This document shows positions 35,910-44,337 of a DNA stretch of 64,000 bases, one piece after another (position 1 is the stretch's first letter; each line of letters starts with the position of its first letter). The DNA is taken from positions 84,364 to 148,363 of the forward strand of contig JARFTZ010000032.1 in assembly GCA_029289235.1 (NCBI GenBank), given 5' to 3'. Both the position numbers and the translations under genes were made by a program. Source of the stretch: Gammaproteobacteria bacterium. Lineage in GTDB: Bacteria > Pseudomonadota > Gammaproteobacteria > Burkholderiales > Rhodocyclaceae. The notes beneath the pieces are model-generated. The model did no database searches and had not been told where the DNA came from. It saw only the letters and a program-made list of their open reading frames with translations.

Positions 35910-37784
35910 TCAAGCGACGCCCGATTCGACCCGGTTCCGCCCGTTGGCCTTTGCCTGATAGAGCGCCTTGTCGGCCATTGAGATCAACTGCGCCGCGCCG
36001 TTGCGCTCATCCGGAACGAGCACGGCGACGCCGAAACTCGCAGTCACCACGCCCGTCGCTGACGTCGCGTGGGTTATCGCCAGTTGTTCGATTTTCTGGC
36101 GCAGGATTTCGGCCAGCGCCAGCGCCTCCCCGGGGTCGCTGTGCGCGGCGATGATGGCGAACTCCTCGCCGCCATAGCGCGCCACCAGATCGCTCGGGCG
36201 GCGCGTTGCGCCTTTCAGCTCGTTGGCGAGCAGGATCAGGCAATGATCTCCGGCCAGGTGGCCGTAGTGATCGTTGTAGTTCTTGAAGTGATCCACGTCG
36301 AGCATGATCAGTGCAAGCGGTTGCTTGAGCCGTCGTGCGCGGGCAACTTCCCGGGCCAGGAGTTCATCGAAGTGGCGCCGGTTGGCCACCCTGGTCAGCC
36401 CGTCGGTGTTGGAGCGTTTCGCCAGTTCGGCATTGGCGAGTTCGAGTTCGGCCGTGCGGGCGGCAACCTCTTTTTCCAGGTTGTCGGTGTGATACTTGAC
36501 GCTGTCCGCCATGAAGCGCAGGGCGGCGGACAGAGACTCCACTTCAGTGATCGGACTGGTGGGCTGACGAGCGTGTTCCCACTCGCGATGCCCCAGCCGG
36601 GTGGCCCATTCACCCAGTTCCACCAGCGGTCTGGCCACCCACTTGCTCACGAAGAGGGAAAGGATCACGCCCGCCACGAAGATTGCCGCGCTGAAGAGGA
36701 GAACGTTGACGAGCAAGCCGCGTGACGGCGCATCGAAACGGCTTTGCGGCAGCGCGTTGGCGATCGTGATCGTCGGCCCGTTGGGCAGCGGGAATTGCCA
36801 CCAATCGAGCAGATACCTTTCACCCTCGACCGTCCTGAGCGTCCGCCCCCGCGGCTCGTCGCCCTCCGCGATGATCCTGCTGGCGGAGCGGATGACCGGA
36901 TTCTGGCTCTCGCTCGCCCTGACGCGAACCGTCTCGTTGCCTTTTCGCTCGTACATCTTCTCCAGCATCGAGGTCGCAAGCAGATAACCGCCTTCGTCGA
37001 AGAGGAACGCTTCCCCGCCGAGTTCCCTGGTGATGCTCGCCAGCAGCGTGCTGAGCTGCACCAGCGCCACGTCTGCCGTCAGCACGCCGGCGAACGTTCC
37101 CGCGCGGTCGTGGAGCGGCGCTGCCATCCCGATCCCCATGGCATCGTAGTAGCCTGCCGCATCGTCGATCCGGTACTGATACACCGGATACCAGCCCACC
37201 GCGTTCCGCTCCATTGCAGCCTTGAACCAGGGGCGCTCCCGGGCATCGAAATTCGCGTTCCCCCGCGAGATGAGCGAACCTCGCCGGTTTCCTTCCTCGA
37301 CCCTGTACATGGTCATGATGCGACCATCCGTTTCGGTGGCCTGAAGCAGGCGAAGTTTTTCCCGCTCTTCACCCACGGGCGGCCTGCTGGCAGCGAAATA
37401 CTCGCCCTTGGCGGTACCGACCGAAACGAAGGTCAGCATCGGCTGCTGTCCCAGTTGCAGGAGGAAATTGTCCTGCATTTCCAGGGGCTTGGAAACATCC
37501 ATCACCCCGGCCCGGAACTGATCGACGTTGTAGCGGACGACCCGGCGAGGAACTTCGAAGAACTGCACTACCTTGTCGAAGACCCGTGCGCTGACTTCGC
37601 TGGCCAGTTGTTCCTGGAACCTGACGGCGGACTCCCGGGCCGTGCGATAGGAGAACCACGCTTGCAGCGCAACGGCTGGCAACAACACGAGCAGGAGCGC
37701 GGCGACCAGGAGCCTTTGCAGCTTGATGTGACGTTTGTTGGCGGACACGATCAGTGGCAGGGTTCTTTTTTTCGGGAATTGCAA
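35910..37784 (-). CDS. membrane-bound diguanylate cyclase (Cache, HAMP, GGDEF)
   Basis: 624 residues. N-terminal membrane helix (about 22-44), a large extracytoplasmic Cache-type sensor (PWFKAAMERNAVGWYPVYQY is a typical dCache motif), a second helix near 365-385, HAMP, a short coiled coil and a GGDEF domain. The active site reads GGEEF at 538-542, and an RxxD inhibitory site (RPSD) lies five residues before it, so the enzyme should make c-di-GMP with product feedback. Same strand as the hybrid kinase and HD-GYP regulator, suggesting one local signalling circuit. Confidence 0.93.
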   Translation of the reverse strand: MQFPKKRTLPLIVSANKRHIKLQRLLVAALLLVLLPAVALQAWFSYRTARESAVRFQEQLASEVSARVFDKVVQFFEVPRRVVRYNVDQFRAGVMDVSKPLEMQDNFLLQLGQQPMLTFVSVGTAKGEYFAASRPPVGEEREKLRLLQATETDGRIMTMYRVEEGNRRGSLISRGNANFDARERPWFKAAMERNAVGWYPVYQYRIDDAAGYYDAMGIGMAAPLHDRAGTFAGVLTADVALVQLSTLLASITRELGGEAFLFDEGGYLLATSMLEKMYERKGNETVRVRASESQNPVIRSASRIIAEGDEPRGRTLRTVEGERYLLDWWQFPLPNGPTITIANALPQSRFDAPSRGLLVNVLLFSAAIFVAGVILSLFVSKWVARPLVELGEWATRLGHREWEHARQPTSPITEVESLSAALRFMADSVKYHTDNLEKEVAARTAELELANAELAKRSNTDGLTRVANRRHFDELLAREVARARRLKQPLALIMLDVDHFKNYNDHYGHLAGDHCLILLANELKGATRRPSDLVARYGGEEFAIIAAHSDPGEALALAEILRQKIEQLAITHATSATGVVTASFGVAVLVPDERNGAAQLISMADKALYQAKANGRNRVESGVA

Positions 37785-37990
37785 CTATATGCGCATCCCA
37801 CACAATGAAGCGAGGCATTCGTCACAGCGACGGCAATTTCTGCGGTTGCCATTTCGGCAAGTCAACTAAGCAACCCGGCAGGCACGCCGGCCATCCGCGC
37901 CCCTATACTGCAGCCGCTCGCAGGGATCCGGTGCGTTCTCCGATCTGGCCGCGCGATTGCTTTTTCATCCACTTCCAGCGAAAGAACGTC

Positions 37991-38968
37991 ATGCCTCGAT
38001 TCCTCACCCGCACCCTCGCGTCGCTGATCGCCGCGACCTGCCTTACCGGAACGGCCATCGCCGACACCTACCCGAGCAAGCCGATCACCCTCCTCGTCGG
38101 CTACACCCCCGGCGGCAGCGTCGACCTCGTCGCGCGGACAGTCGCCGAAGAACTCGGCAAGCGGCTCGGCCAGCCGGTGGTCGTCGAGAACGCGGCGGGC
38201 GCCGCCGGCACCATCGGTGCGGCCAAGGCGGTGCGCGCGGCGCCGGACGGCTATACGCTGCTGCTCGGCTCCGGCAGCGAGATTTCCATCGCCCGGCTGA
38301 CCTCGCCGTCGGTCAAGTACGACGGCCAGAAGGACCTGCAGCCGATCACGCTGGTCGGCACGCAGTCGATGGTGCTTGTCGGCGCCAACAACGTCGCAGC
38401 CAGGAACACCGACGAACTGCTCGCCTACGCCCGCGCCAACCCGGACAAGCTGAGCTTCGCCTCATCGGGCGTCGGCACGCCGCTGCACCTGAGCGGCGAG
38501 CTGATCAAGCAGCAGGCGAAGATCAACATGGAACACGTGCCGTACAAGGGCGCCGGCCCAATGCTCACCGACCTGCTCGGCGGCCAGATTCCGCTGGCGG
38601 TGCTGGTACTTTCTTCAGCCCTGCCGCACATCAAGACCGGCAAGATCAAGGTCTTCGGCGTCACCGAAGCCCACCGCGCCGCGGCCCTGCCGGACGTACC
38701 GACGCTCGCCGAGAGCAAGGGGCTGGACGGCGTCGACATGGGCGTCTGGTTCGGCCTGTTCGCCCCGGCGAAGACGCCGGAAGCGATCACCGCCCGCCTC
38801 GACAAGGAGATGGCCGAAGTGCTCAAGCAGCCGGCGGTGCGCGACAAGCTGACCGAATCCGGGCTGGCGCTCGCCGGGCTCGGGCCGAAGGACTTCGCCG
38901 CCTTCATCGGCAAGGAAACGGCCAAGTACCAGAAGATCATCCAGACGGCCAACATCCGCACCGACTGA
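37991..38968 (+). CDS. tripartite tricarboxylate transporter binding protein (Bug/TctC type)
   Basis: 325 residues with a cleavable signal peptide (to TAIA near residue 25). The mature start YPSKPITLLVGYTPGGSVDLVAR is the Bug-family signature, and PYKGAGPMLTDLLGGQ is the second hallmark. It captures a carboxylate in the periplasm for the TctA/TctB membrane pair encoded 1.1 kb downstream. The upstream frame extends to 37754 but ATG 37991 gives a proper signal peptide. A TATACT at 37904-37909 may be its -10 box. Confidence 0.92.
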   Translation: MPRFLTRTLASLIAATCLTGTAIADTYPSKPITLLVGYTPGGSVDLVARTVAEELGKRLGQPVVVENAAGAAGTIGAAKAVRAAPDGYTLLLGSGSEISIARLTSPSVKYDGQKDLQPITLVGTQSMVLVGANNVAARNTDELLAYARANPDKLSFASSGVGTPLHLSGELIKQQAKINMEHVPYKGAGPMLTDLLGGQIPLAVLVLSSALPHIKTGKIKVFGVTEAHRAAALPDVPTLAESKGLDGVDMGVWFGLFAPAKTPEAITARLDKEMAEVLKQPAVRDKLTESGLALAGLGPKDFAAFIGKETAKYQKIIQTANIRTD

Positions 38969-38990
38969 AATCGGCGCACCCGCGGAACCC

Positions 38991-39055
38991 GTCACTGCGG
39001 GGATGACCCGGAATCCAGCGGCACACCGATGGATTCCGGCTTTCGCCGGAATGAC
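38991..39055. repeat. intergenic palindromic repeat, copy 3 (left half degenerate)
   Basis: Right half-unit (39030-39055) carries the conserved TGGATTCCGGCTTTCGCCGG core; the left half is shortened and mutated. It lies between the binding-protein gene and the deacylase gene of the tct operon, so it would be transcribed within the operon. Confidence 0.75.
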
Positions 39056-39120
39056 GCGGTTGTTCCGGCGGCGGGCTTCCGTCCTCCTCCACTCGCTTCC
39101 ACGCTTTCTTCCATACTTCC

Positions 39121-40062
39121 ATGTTCCTCGACACTCCCGACATCACGCCCTATCGCGCCGGCACGGACGGCCTCGCCTACGTTCACACCTTCCACAGCGG
39201 CCGCCCCGGCCCGCACGTATGCATCAACGCCCTGACGCACGGCAACGAGATCTGCGGCGCCTGGGCCGTCGCAGCGCTGCTGGACGAAGGCGTGCGCCCG
39301 ACGGCCGGCACGCTCAGCCTGAGCTTCGCCAACGTCGAGGCCTTCTCGCGCTTCGACCGCAACAACCCCGAAGCAACGCGCTGGGTCGACGAGGACATGA
39401 ACCGCGTCTGGGATGAAGCGACGCTCGACGGCCCGCGCCAGTCGCAGGAACTTGCGCGCGCCCGGGAAATGCGCGCCTTCTTCGACACGGTGGACTTCCT
39501 GCTCGACCTGCACTCGATGCACACCCCAGGCCCGGCGCTCGGCCTGTGCGGCGCGACGGCAGGCGGCCTCGACTTCGCCCGCCGCCTCGGCGTGCCGGAG
39601 TACCTGGTGATCGACGCCGGCCACAGCGCCGGCAAGCGCCTGCGCGACTACGCCGGTTTTGGGGACGAGGGCAACCCGCGCCAGGCCCTGCTCGTCGAAT
39701 GTGGTTTTCACTTCGAGCACGCCGCGGTAGTCATGGCCCACCGCGCCAGCCGCCGTTTTCTTGACGCCACCGGCGCCTGCCCCGGCCTGTGTGCCGACGC
39801 GCCCTTCCCCGACGTCAAGGCCGTACGCATCGTCGACGCGGTGACGATCCGCCACCCGGAATTCCTCTTCACCCGCGACTGGGAGTCGATGGACTCCGTG
39901 CCGCACGCAGGGACTGTCATCGCCTACGACGGCGACACGCCGGTGACAACCCCCTGCGACGACTGCGTGCTGGTCATGCCCGCCCCGGAACGCTACCGGT
40001 TGCCCGGCATGACGGCGGTGCGTCTGGGCCGCCGGGAACACGGCGACGGAGCCAGCGCATGA
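39121..40062 (+). CDS. AstE/AspA-like zinc deacylase (M14 family)
   Basis: 313 residues, no signal peptide, so cytoplasmic. Zinc ligands fit the succinylglutamate desuccinylase/aspartoacylase pattern: His40 and Glu43 in LTHGNEICG, His131 in LLDLHSMHTP; DEDMNRVWD provides the substrate Arg. LVECGFHFEH near residue 200 may hold the catalytic Glu. Such enzymes release an acyl group or amide from an amino acid. It is inserted between the Bug gene and tctB, with its stop overlapping tctB (ATGA), which ties it to the imported substrate. The true substrate is not known. Confidence 0.85.
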   Translation: MFLDTPDITPYRAGTDGLAYVHTFHSGRPGPHVCINALTHGNEICGAWAVAALLDEGVRPTAGTLSLSFANVEAFSRFDRNNPEATRWVDEDMNRVWDEATLDGPRQSQELARAREMRAFFDTVDFLLDLHSMHTPGPALGLCGATAGGLDFARRLGVPEYLVIDAGHSAGKRLRDYAGFGDEGNPRQALLVECGFHFEHAAVVMAHRASRRFLDATGACPGLCADAPFPDVKAVRIVDAVTIRHPEFLFTRDWESMDSVPHAGTVIAYDGDTPVTTPCDDCVLVMPAPERYRLPGMTAVRLGRREHGDGASA

Positions 40063-40511
40063 ACGCGCGGGCGAAGGATTTCTGGGCCGGGCTGCTGTTC
40101 CTGGCCTTCGGCCTCGGGGTGATGGGTATCGCCCGAAGCTACCCGCTCGGGACGGCCACGCGCATGGGGCCGGGTTTCTTCCCGATGGTGCTCGCCGCGC
40201 TGCTGGCCGTCCTCGGCCTGATCATCGCCGTGCGCGGCGTGCTCGCCGGCCGGCAGGACGCCATCGGCCCGCTGGCCTGGGAACCGCTGCTGTTGGTGAT
40301 CGGCGCCACGGTGTTCTACGGCGCGCTGGTCAGGGACGCCGGCTTCATCGCCGTCACCTTCGTCGCCGTTCTGCTGGCGGCGCGCGCCAGCCGGCACGGA
40401 CGGATCGTCCCGCGCCTGATCCTCGCCTCCGGCACCACTACCTGCGCCCTGCTGATCTTCATCAAGGGACTCGGCCTGCCGCTGTCGCTGTCCGGCGCCT
40501 GGTTCAACTAG
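40059..40511 (+). CDS. tctB: tripartite tricarboxylate transporter small membrane subunit TctB
   Basis: 150 residues, four membrane segments, TctB family pattern (MGIARSYPLGTATRMGPGFFP is the conserved N-terminal loop). Forms the membrane complex with TctA. ATG 40059 overlaps the deacylase stop. tctA starts nine bases after its stop. Confidence 0.9.
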   Translation: MNARAKDFWAGLLFLAFGLGVMGIARSYPLGTATRMGPGFFPMVLAALLAVLGLIIAVRGVLAGRQDAIGPLAWEPLLLVIGATVFYGALVRDAGFIAVTFVAVLLAARASRHGRIVPRLILASGTTTCALLIFIKGLGLPLSLSGAWFN

Positions 40512-40520
40512 GAGGCGAGA

Positions 40521-42032
40521 ATGGAACTGCTGAACAATCTCGGCATCGGCTTCGCCACCGCGCTGTCGCTGACCAACATCCTTTACTGCTTCTTCGGCGT
40601 TTTGCTCGGCACGCTGATCGGCGTTCTGCCCGGCCTCGGCGCGGTGGCCACGATCGCCATGCTGCTGCCGGCGACCTTCGCCCTGCCACCCGTCTCGGCG
40701 CTGATCATGCTCGCCGGCATCTACTACGGCGCGCAGTACGGCGGCTCGACGACGGCGATCCTGGTCAACCTGCCAGGCGAATCGTCGTCCGTGGTAACCG
40801 CCCTGGACGGTTACCAGATGGCCCGCAAAGGCCGCGCCGGGGCGGCGCTGACCACCGCGGCGATCGGCTCGTTCGTCGCCGGCTCGCTAGCCACCCTGCT
40901 GATCGCCATGTTCGCCGCGCCGCTGGCCGAGATGGCGCTGGCCTTCGGCCCGCCGGAGTACTTCTCGCTGATGGTCCTCGGCCTCGTCGCTTCGGTCGTG
41001 CTCGCACACGGCTCGTTGCTCAAGGCCATCGCCATGATCCTCGTGGGCTTGCTGATCGGCCTGGTCGGCACCGACGTCAGCTCCGGCTTCCAGCGCTTCA
41101 CCTTCGAGGTGCCCGAGTTCGAAGAGGGGCTGAGCTTCGTCGCCGTGGCCATGGGCCTCTTCGGCCTCGGCGAGATCGTCCGCAACCTCGAACACGAGCG
41201 TCATGCCACAGGGGTGCCGCAAATTCACCGGATCGGCCGGCTGATGCCGACCTGCGAGGAAATTCGCCGGATGATCGCGCCGATTTTCCGCGGCACCACG
41301 CTCGGTTCGCTGCTCGGCATCCTGCCCGGTGGCGGCGCGATGCTCGCCTCGTTCGCCGCCTACTCGCTGGAAAAGAAGCTCTCGCGCACGCCCGGCGAAT
41401 TCGGCTGCGGCGCCATCGAAGGCGTCGCCGGCCCGGAATCGGCCAACAACGCCGGCGCGCAAACCTCGTTCATCCCGATGCTGACCCTCGGCATTCCCTC
41501 CAACGCGGTCATGGCGCTGATGGCCGGGGCGATGATCCTGCACGGCATCCAGCCCGGCCCGACGGTGATGACCGAGCAGCCGGCGCTGTTCTGGGGAATG
41601 ATCACCTCGATGTGGATCGGCAACGTGATGCTGGTGATCCTCAACCTGCCGCTGGTCGGGCTGTGGGTGCGCCTGCTGACGGTGCCGTACCACTACCTGT
41701 TCCCGGTGATCGTGGTCATCTGCGCCATCGGCGCCTTCTCGGTCAGCAACAGCGTGATCGACATCCACCTGATGGCCCTCTTCGGCCTGCTCGGCTACCT
41801 CTTCTACAAGCTCGACTGCGAAGCCGCGCCGCTGCTGCTCGGATTCATCCTCGGGCCGATGATGGAGGAGTACCTGCGCCGGGCGATGCTCCTCTCGCGC
41901 GGTGATTTTTCGGTCTTCGTCACCCGCCCGATCAGCGCCCTGCTGCTGGCGCTCGCGGCGATCACCCTCGCGCTGGTCGTCCTGCCGGCCTTCCGCAAGA
42001 CGCGGGAGGAGGCGTTCCAGGACGAGGATTGA
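40521..42032 (+). CDS. tctA: tripartite tricarboxylate transporter large membrane subunit TctA
   Basis: 503 residues with about eleven or twelve membrane segments. The TctA signature near the start is clear: GTLIGVLPGLGAVATIAMLLP, then YYGAQYGGSTTAILVNLPGE; a second PGGGAML motif follows in the middle. AGGAGG lies six bases before ATG 40521. Last gene of the operon. It moves the carboxylate captured by the Bug protein, driven by an ion gradient. Confidence 0.94.
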   Translation: MELLNNLGIGFATALSLTNILYCFFGVLLGTLIGVLPGLGAVATIAMLLPATFALPPVSALIMLAGIYYGAQYGGSTTAILVNLPGESSSVVTALDGYQMARKGRAGAALTTAAIGSFVAGSLATLLIAMFAAPLAEMALAFGPPEYFSLMVLGLVASVVLAHGSLLKAIAMILVGLLIGLVGTDVSSGFQRFTFEVPEFEEGLSFVAVAMGLFGLGEIVRNLEHERHATGVPQIHRIGRLMPTCEEIRRMIAPIFRGTTLGSLLGILPGGGAMLASFAAYSLEKKLSRTPGEFGCGAIEGVAGPESANNAGAQTSFIPMLTLGIPSNAVMALMAGAMILHGIQPGPTVMTEQPALFWGMITSMWIGNVMLVILNLPLVGLWVRLLTVPYHYLFPVIVVICAIGAFSVSNSVIDIHLMALFGLLGYLFYKLDCEAAPLLLGFILGPMMEEYLRRAMLLSRGDFSVFVTRPISALLLALAAITLALVVLPAFRKTREEAFQDED

Positions 42033-42040
42033 GCACGGAA

Positions 42041-42577
42041 TCACGCATAGACATCCAGACCGACAGCGCCACTCTTCGGCTCGTCGGAATAGGCGCGGAT
42101 TGCCTCGGAACGACGCAATCCGCCGCCGTTGTCATCCTCGGCCTGGGCCTCTCGAGCCTTTTCCAGGCGGGCGTTCTGCTCCATCCGTGCAGCCTGCGCT
42201 GCAACAGCCCTGTCTTGACCCGAAGGGCTCGCTGGCGCCAAAGCGGCGGCACGCACCTGCCGGGCACGCTCGATGGTTTCATCCGGAGTCCGCCCGGGAG
42301 ACGTTGAAATCCGGACTTCGCCGCCAACCGCGTAATTGGCTCCGTCCGGCCCCTTTTGATAGGTATAACTCGCGCCGGCAGTCACCAGCCCGCCGCCCGC
42401 CGCAATATGCGCCTGTTCGTGCTGCCGGACCTCGCGGTCGCGCGCCCGGAGTTCCCTGACGACGGCAAGTTCTTCGTTCGTCAGTTGCTGCTTTCCACCG
42501 GACGAACCCGCACTCCGCAACGCGTTGCCCGTCGATGCGTAAACTCCGGCAGCACTCGAAACAGCAGAAATACTCAT
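42041..42577 (-). CDS. SprA-related putative metalloprotease (HExxH protein)
   Basis: 178 residues from ATG 42577 (or 184 from ATG 42595). A HExxH-type motif, HEQAHIAAGG, sits near residue 73, preceded by LRARDREVRQ and followed by YTYQKGPDGANYAVGGEV; this arrangement is characteristic of the SprA-like putative metalloprotease family. The C-terminal third is charged and poorly ordered in appearance (Ala/Arg/Glu-rich). No signal peptide. Function of the family is unsettled. Convergent with tctA, eight bases from its stop. Confidence 0.72.
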   Translation of the reverse strand: MSISAVSSAAGVYASTGNALRSAGSSGGKQQLTNEELAVVRELRARDREVRQHEQAHIAAGGGLVTAGASYTYQKGPDGANYAVGGEVRISTSPGRTPDETIERARQVRAAALAPASPSGQDRAVAAQAARMEQNARLEKAREAQAEDDNGGGLRRSEAIRAYSDEPKSGAVGLDVYA

Positions 42578-42689
42578 CGCGACCACGGTCTCCACGGCGC
42601 CACAGAGAAGCGCTCGTAACCGTATCTTAGTGACTTGCGGATGATCCGCAAGGGGCCCCGGCCGCGGGGGGAGGTTGCGTTGAAGACGG

Positions 42690-42878
42690 TCAGTAGAACC
42701 CGAGTTTGAAACACGGAACGGCGTCGGACAGCGCCGAAGCGATCAGGATGAACTCGCGCCCGATGGCGTCGATGCCGAAATGAACCGCTTTTTCTCCCAT
42801 GCTCATCGTGGGTTCAATGTAGCTGGCGCTGTCGAGGAAGGCGGCGGCCTGATCGGCGTGAAGGGTCTCCATTTGCAT
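42690..42878 (-). CDS. small hypothetical protein, 62 residues
   Basis: Starts at ATG 42878 with AAGGAG eight bases upstream, an unusually good ribosome site for so short a frame. Sequence is mostly polar/hydrophobic mix with a hydrophobic stretch GIDAIGREFILIASALSDAV and ends FKLGFY, no signal peptide. I do not recognise a family. It is preceded by a terminator-like hairpin at 42917-42946 and lies between the HExxH gene and the divergent cobT. Confidence 0.55.
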   Translation of the reverse strand: MQMETLHADQAAAFLDSASYIEPTMSMGEKAVHFGIDAIGREFILIASALSDAVPCFKLGFY

Positions 42879-42916
42879 GCAATGATCTCCTTTGAGTTGC
42901 GGGGAGAGAAAGAAAT

Positions 42917-42946
42917 AAAAAAGCCGACCCCGAGTTGCTGGTCAGC
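42917..42946 (-). terminator. terminator-like hairpin in the leader of the small ORF
   Basis: GCCGACC (42923-42929) pairs with GGTCAGC (42940-42946) with one wobble pair and a 10-base loop; on the minus strand it is followed by six U (42917-42922). It lies 39 bases before the start of the 62-residue ORF, so it could be an attenuator or a terminator of divergent transcription. Confidence 0.5.
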
Positions 42947-43045
42947 ATTTAGCCGCGGATTCTAGCAAAAAATTTGCACTGCGTCGGCAACGCTGGAGAC
43001 CTCCCACGGTTGCGGATTTCCGCGACGAGCACCATGAAGCGGCAA

Positions 43046-43051
43046 CGTATA
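43046..43051 (+). promoter_or_regulatory. possible -10 element for cobT
   Basis: TATAAT at 43046-43051, 28 bases before ATG 43079. Same position type as at 3805 and 10861. No clear -35 box and no cobalamin riboswitch sequence is visible in the 43-bp to 200-bp upstream region. Confidence 0.4.
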
Positions 43052-43078
43052 ATCGCCGCTTTGCCCGGACGTCCAATC

Positions 43079-44131
43079 ATGCAGCCCCAGTTCACCATCC
43101 GCCCCGTCAGCCGCGACCTTGACGCCGCGCTCCAGCACAAGATCGACAACAAGACCAAGCCGCTCGGCTCGCTCGGTCAGCTCGAAAAGATCGCGCTGAA
43201 GGTGGGGCGTATCCAGAACACTCTCTCGCCGAACCTCAGCAACCCGCACATGCTGATCTTCGCCGGCGACCACGGCGCCGCGACGGCCGGCATTTCGGCG
43301 TACCCGCAGGACGTCAGCTGGCAGATGGTGGAAAACTACCTGCGTGGCGGCGCCGGCGCCAACGTTTTCTCCCGCCTGCACGACATGGAGATGGTGGTCA
43401 TCGACGCCGGCGTGGCGCACGAGTTCGGCGAGCGCGAGGGGCTGATCAACGCCAAGATCTCGCCGACCGGCACGCGCAATTACATCGTCGAACCGGCGAT
43501 GACGCGGGAGCAGTGCGAAACGGCGCTGATGCGCGGCGCCGGCTTCGTCCGCGACGTGGTCGGCAAGGGCTGCAACGTGCTGGGCCTCGGCGAAAAGGGC
43601 ATCGGCAACACCGGTTCGGCCTCGCTGATCACCCACCTGCTGACCGGCGAGCCGCTGGAAACCTGCGTCGGACGCGGCACGGGGCTCGACGACGCCGGCC
43701 TCACGCACAAGCGCGCGCTGATGCAGAAGGCGCTCGACCGGGCGAACCTGCCCGCCGACGCGGATGTCATGACCGTGCTGACCGAATTCGGCGGCTTCGA
43801 GATCGTGATGATGGTCGGCGCCTACCTCGCCGCCGCGGAAGCCGGCGTCACGATCCTCGGCGACGGCGTCATCGCCACTTCGGCGCTGCTCGCCGCCTCG
43901 CGCATCGAACCGCACGTGCTCGACTACGTGGTTTTCTGCCACAAGTCCGCGGAGGCCGGCCACGCCGTGCAGCTCCGCGCGCTCAACGCCGATCCGCTGC
44001 TGGACATCGGCATGCGCCTCGGCGAAGGCACCGGCGCGATGGTCGCCTACCCGCTGCTGCGCGCGGCAATGGCGTTCATGAACGAGATGGCCAGCTTCGA
44101 ATCGGCGGGCGTCAGCAAGAACGTGCGCTGA
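43079..44131 (+). CDS. cobT: nicotinate-nucleotide-dimethylbenzimidazole phosphoribosyltransferase CobT
   Basis: Makes alpha-ribazole 5'-phosphate, the lower ligand precursor of cobalamin. 350 residues. [17 protein letters not shown] near residue 22, [13 protein letters not shown] near 62, MGEMGIGNT-equivalent [13 protein letters not shown] near 175 and the C-terminal [13 protein letters not shown] with its catalytic-base Glu are all present. The frame extends upstream to 42974 but ATG 43079 matches the family start. No other cob genes are adjacent, so it is isolated from the rest of the pathway in this window. Confidence 0.95.
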   Translation: MQPQFTIRPVSRDLDAALQHKIDNKTKPLGSLGQLEKIALKVGRIQNTLSPNLSNPHMLIFAGDHGAATAGISAYPQDVSWQMVENYLRGGAGANVFSRLHDMEMVVIDAGVAHEFGEREGLINAKISPTGTRNYIVEPAMTREQCETALMRGAGFVRDVVGKGCNVLGLGEKGIGNTGSASLITHLLTGEPLETCVGRGTGLDDAGLTHKRALMQKALDRANLPADADVMTVLTEFGGFEIVMMVGAYLAAAEAGVTILGDGVIATSALLAASRIEPHVLDYVVFCHKSAEAGHAVQLRALNADPLLDIGMRLGEGTGAMVAYPLLRAAMAFMNEMASFESAGVSKNVR

Positions 44132-44149
44132 GCAAACGCAGATCTCTCC

Positions 44150-44223
44150 GTCACCCCGGCGAAGGCCGGGGTCCAGTCGGTGATTGCGCTCCGATCCTGA
44201 AGATCTGCCTGCGCCGGCATGAC
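44150..44223. repeat. intergenic palindromic repeat, copy 4 (right half degenerate)
   Basis: Left half-unit 44150-44176 has the conserved core CCGGCGAAGGCCGG; the right half has CTGCGCCGGCATGAC. Lies 18 bases after the cobT stop, upstream of the macroglobulin gene. Confidence 0.8.
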
Positions 44224-44274
44224 GAAGTCTTTATACTTCAGCGTGCCGAAGCAATAGAATTCCGTTCTTGCAGC

Positions 44275-44304
44275 CGGCATGTCGCCACAGGAAGCGACAT
44301 GCCG
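44275..44304 (+). promoter_or_regulatory. 11-bp stem-loop in the macroglobulin leader
   Basis: Perfect stem CGGCATGTCGC (44275-44285) and GCGACATGCCG (44294-44304) with an 8-base loop, ending 33 bases before ATG 44338. An alternative ATG at 44299 lies inside the stem. Could be an operator or an mRNA element. Confidence 0.5.
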
Positions 44305-44337
44305 ACGCCTTTGCAGACTTTCTCCCGAAAGAACGGA

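Noticed and set aside
42961..43078. Cobalamin riboswitch before cobT
   Set aside because: I looked for the conserved B12-box sequence GCCACTG and neighbours and found none in this 118-base gap.
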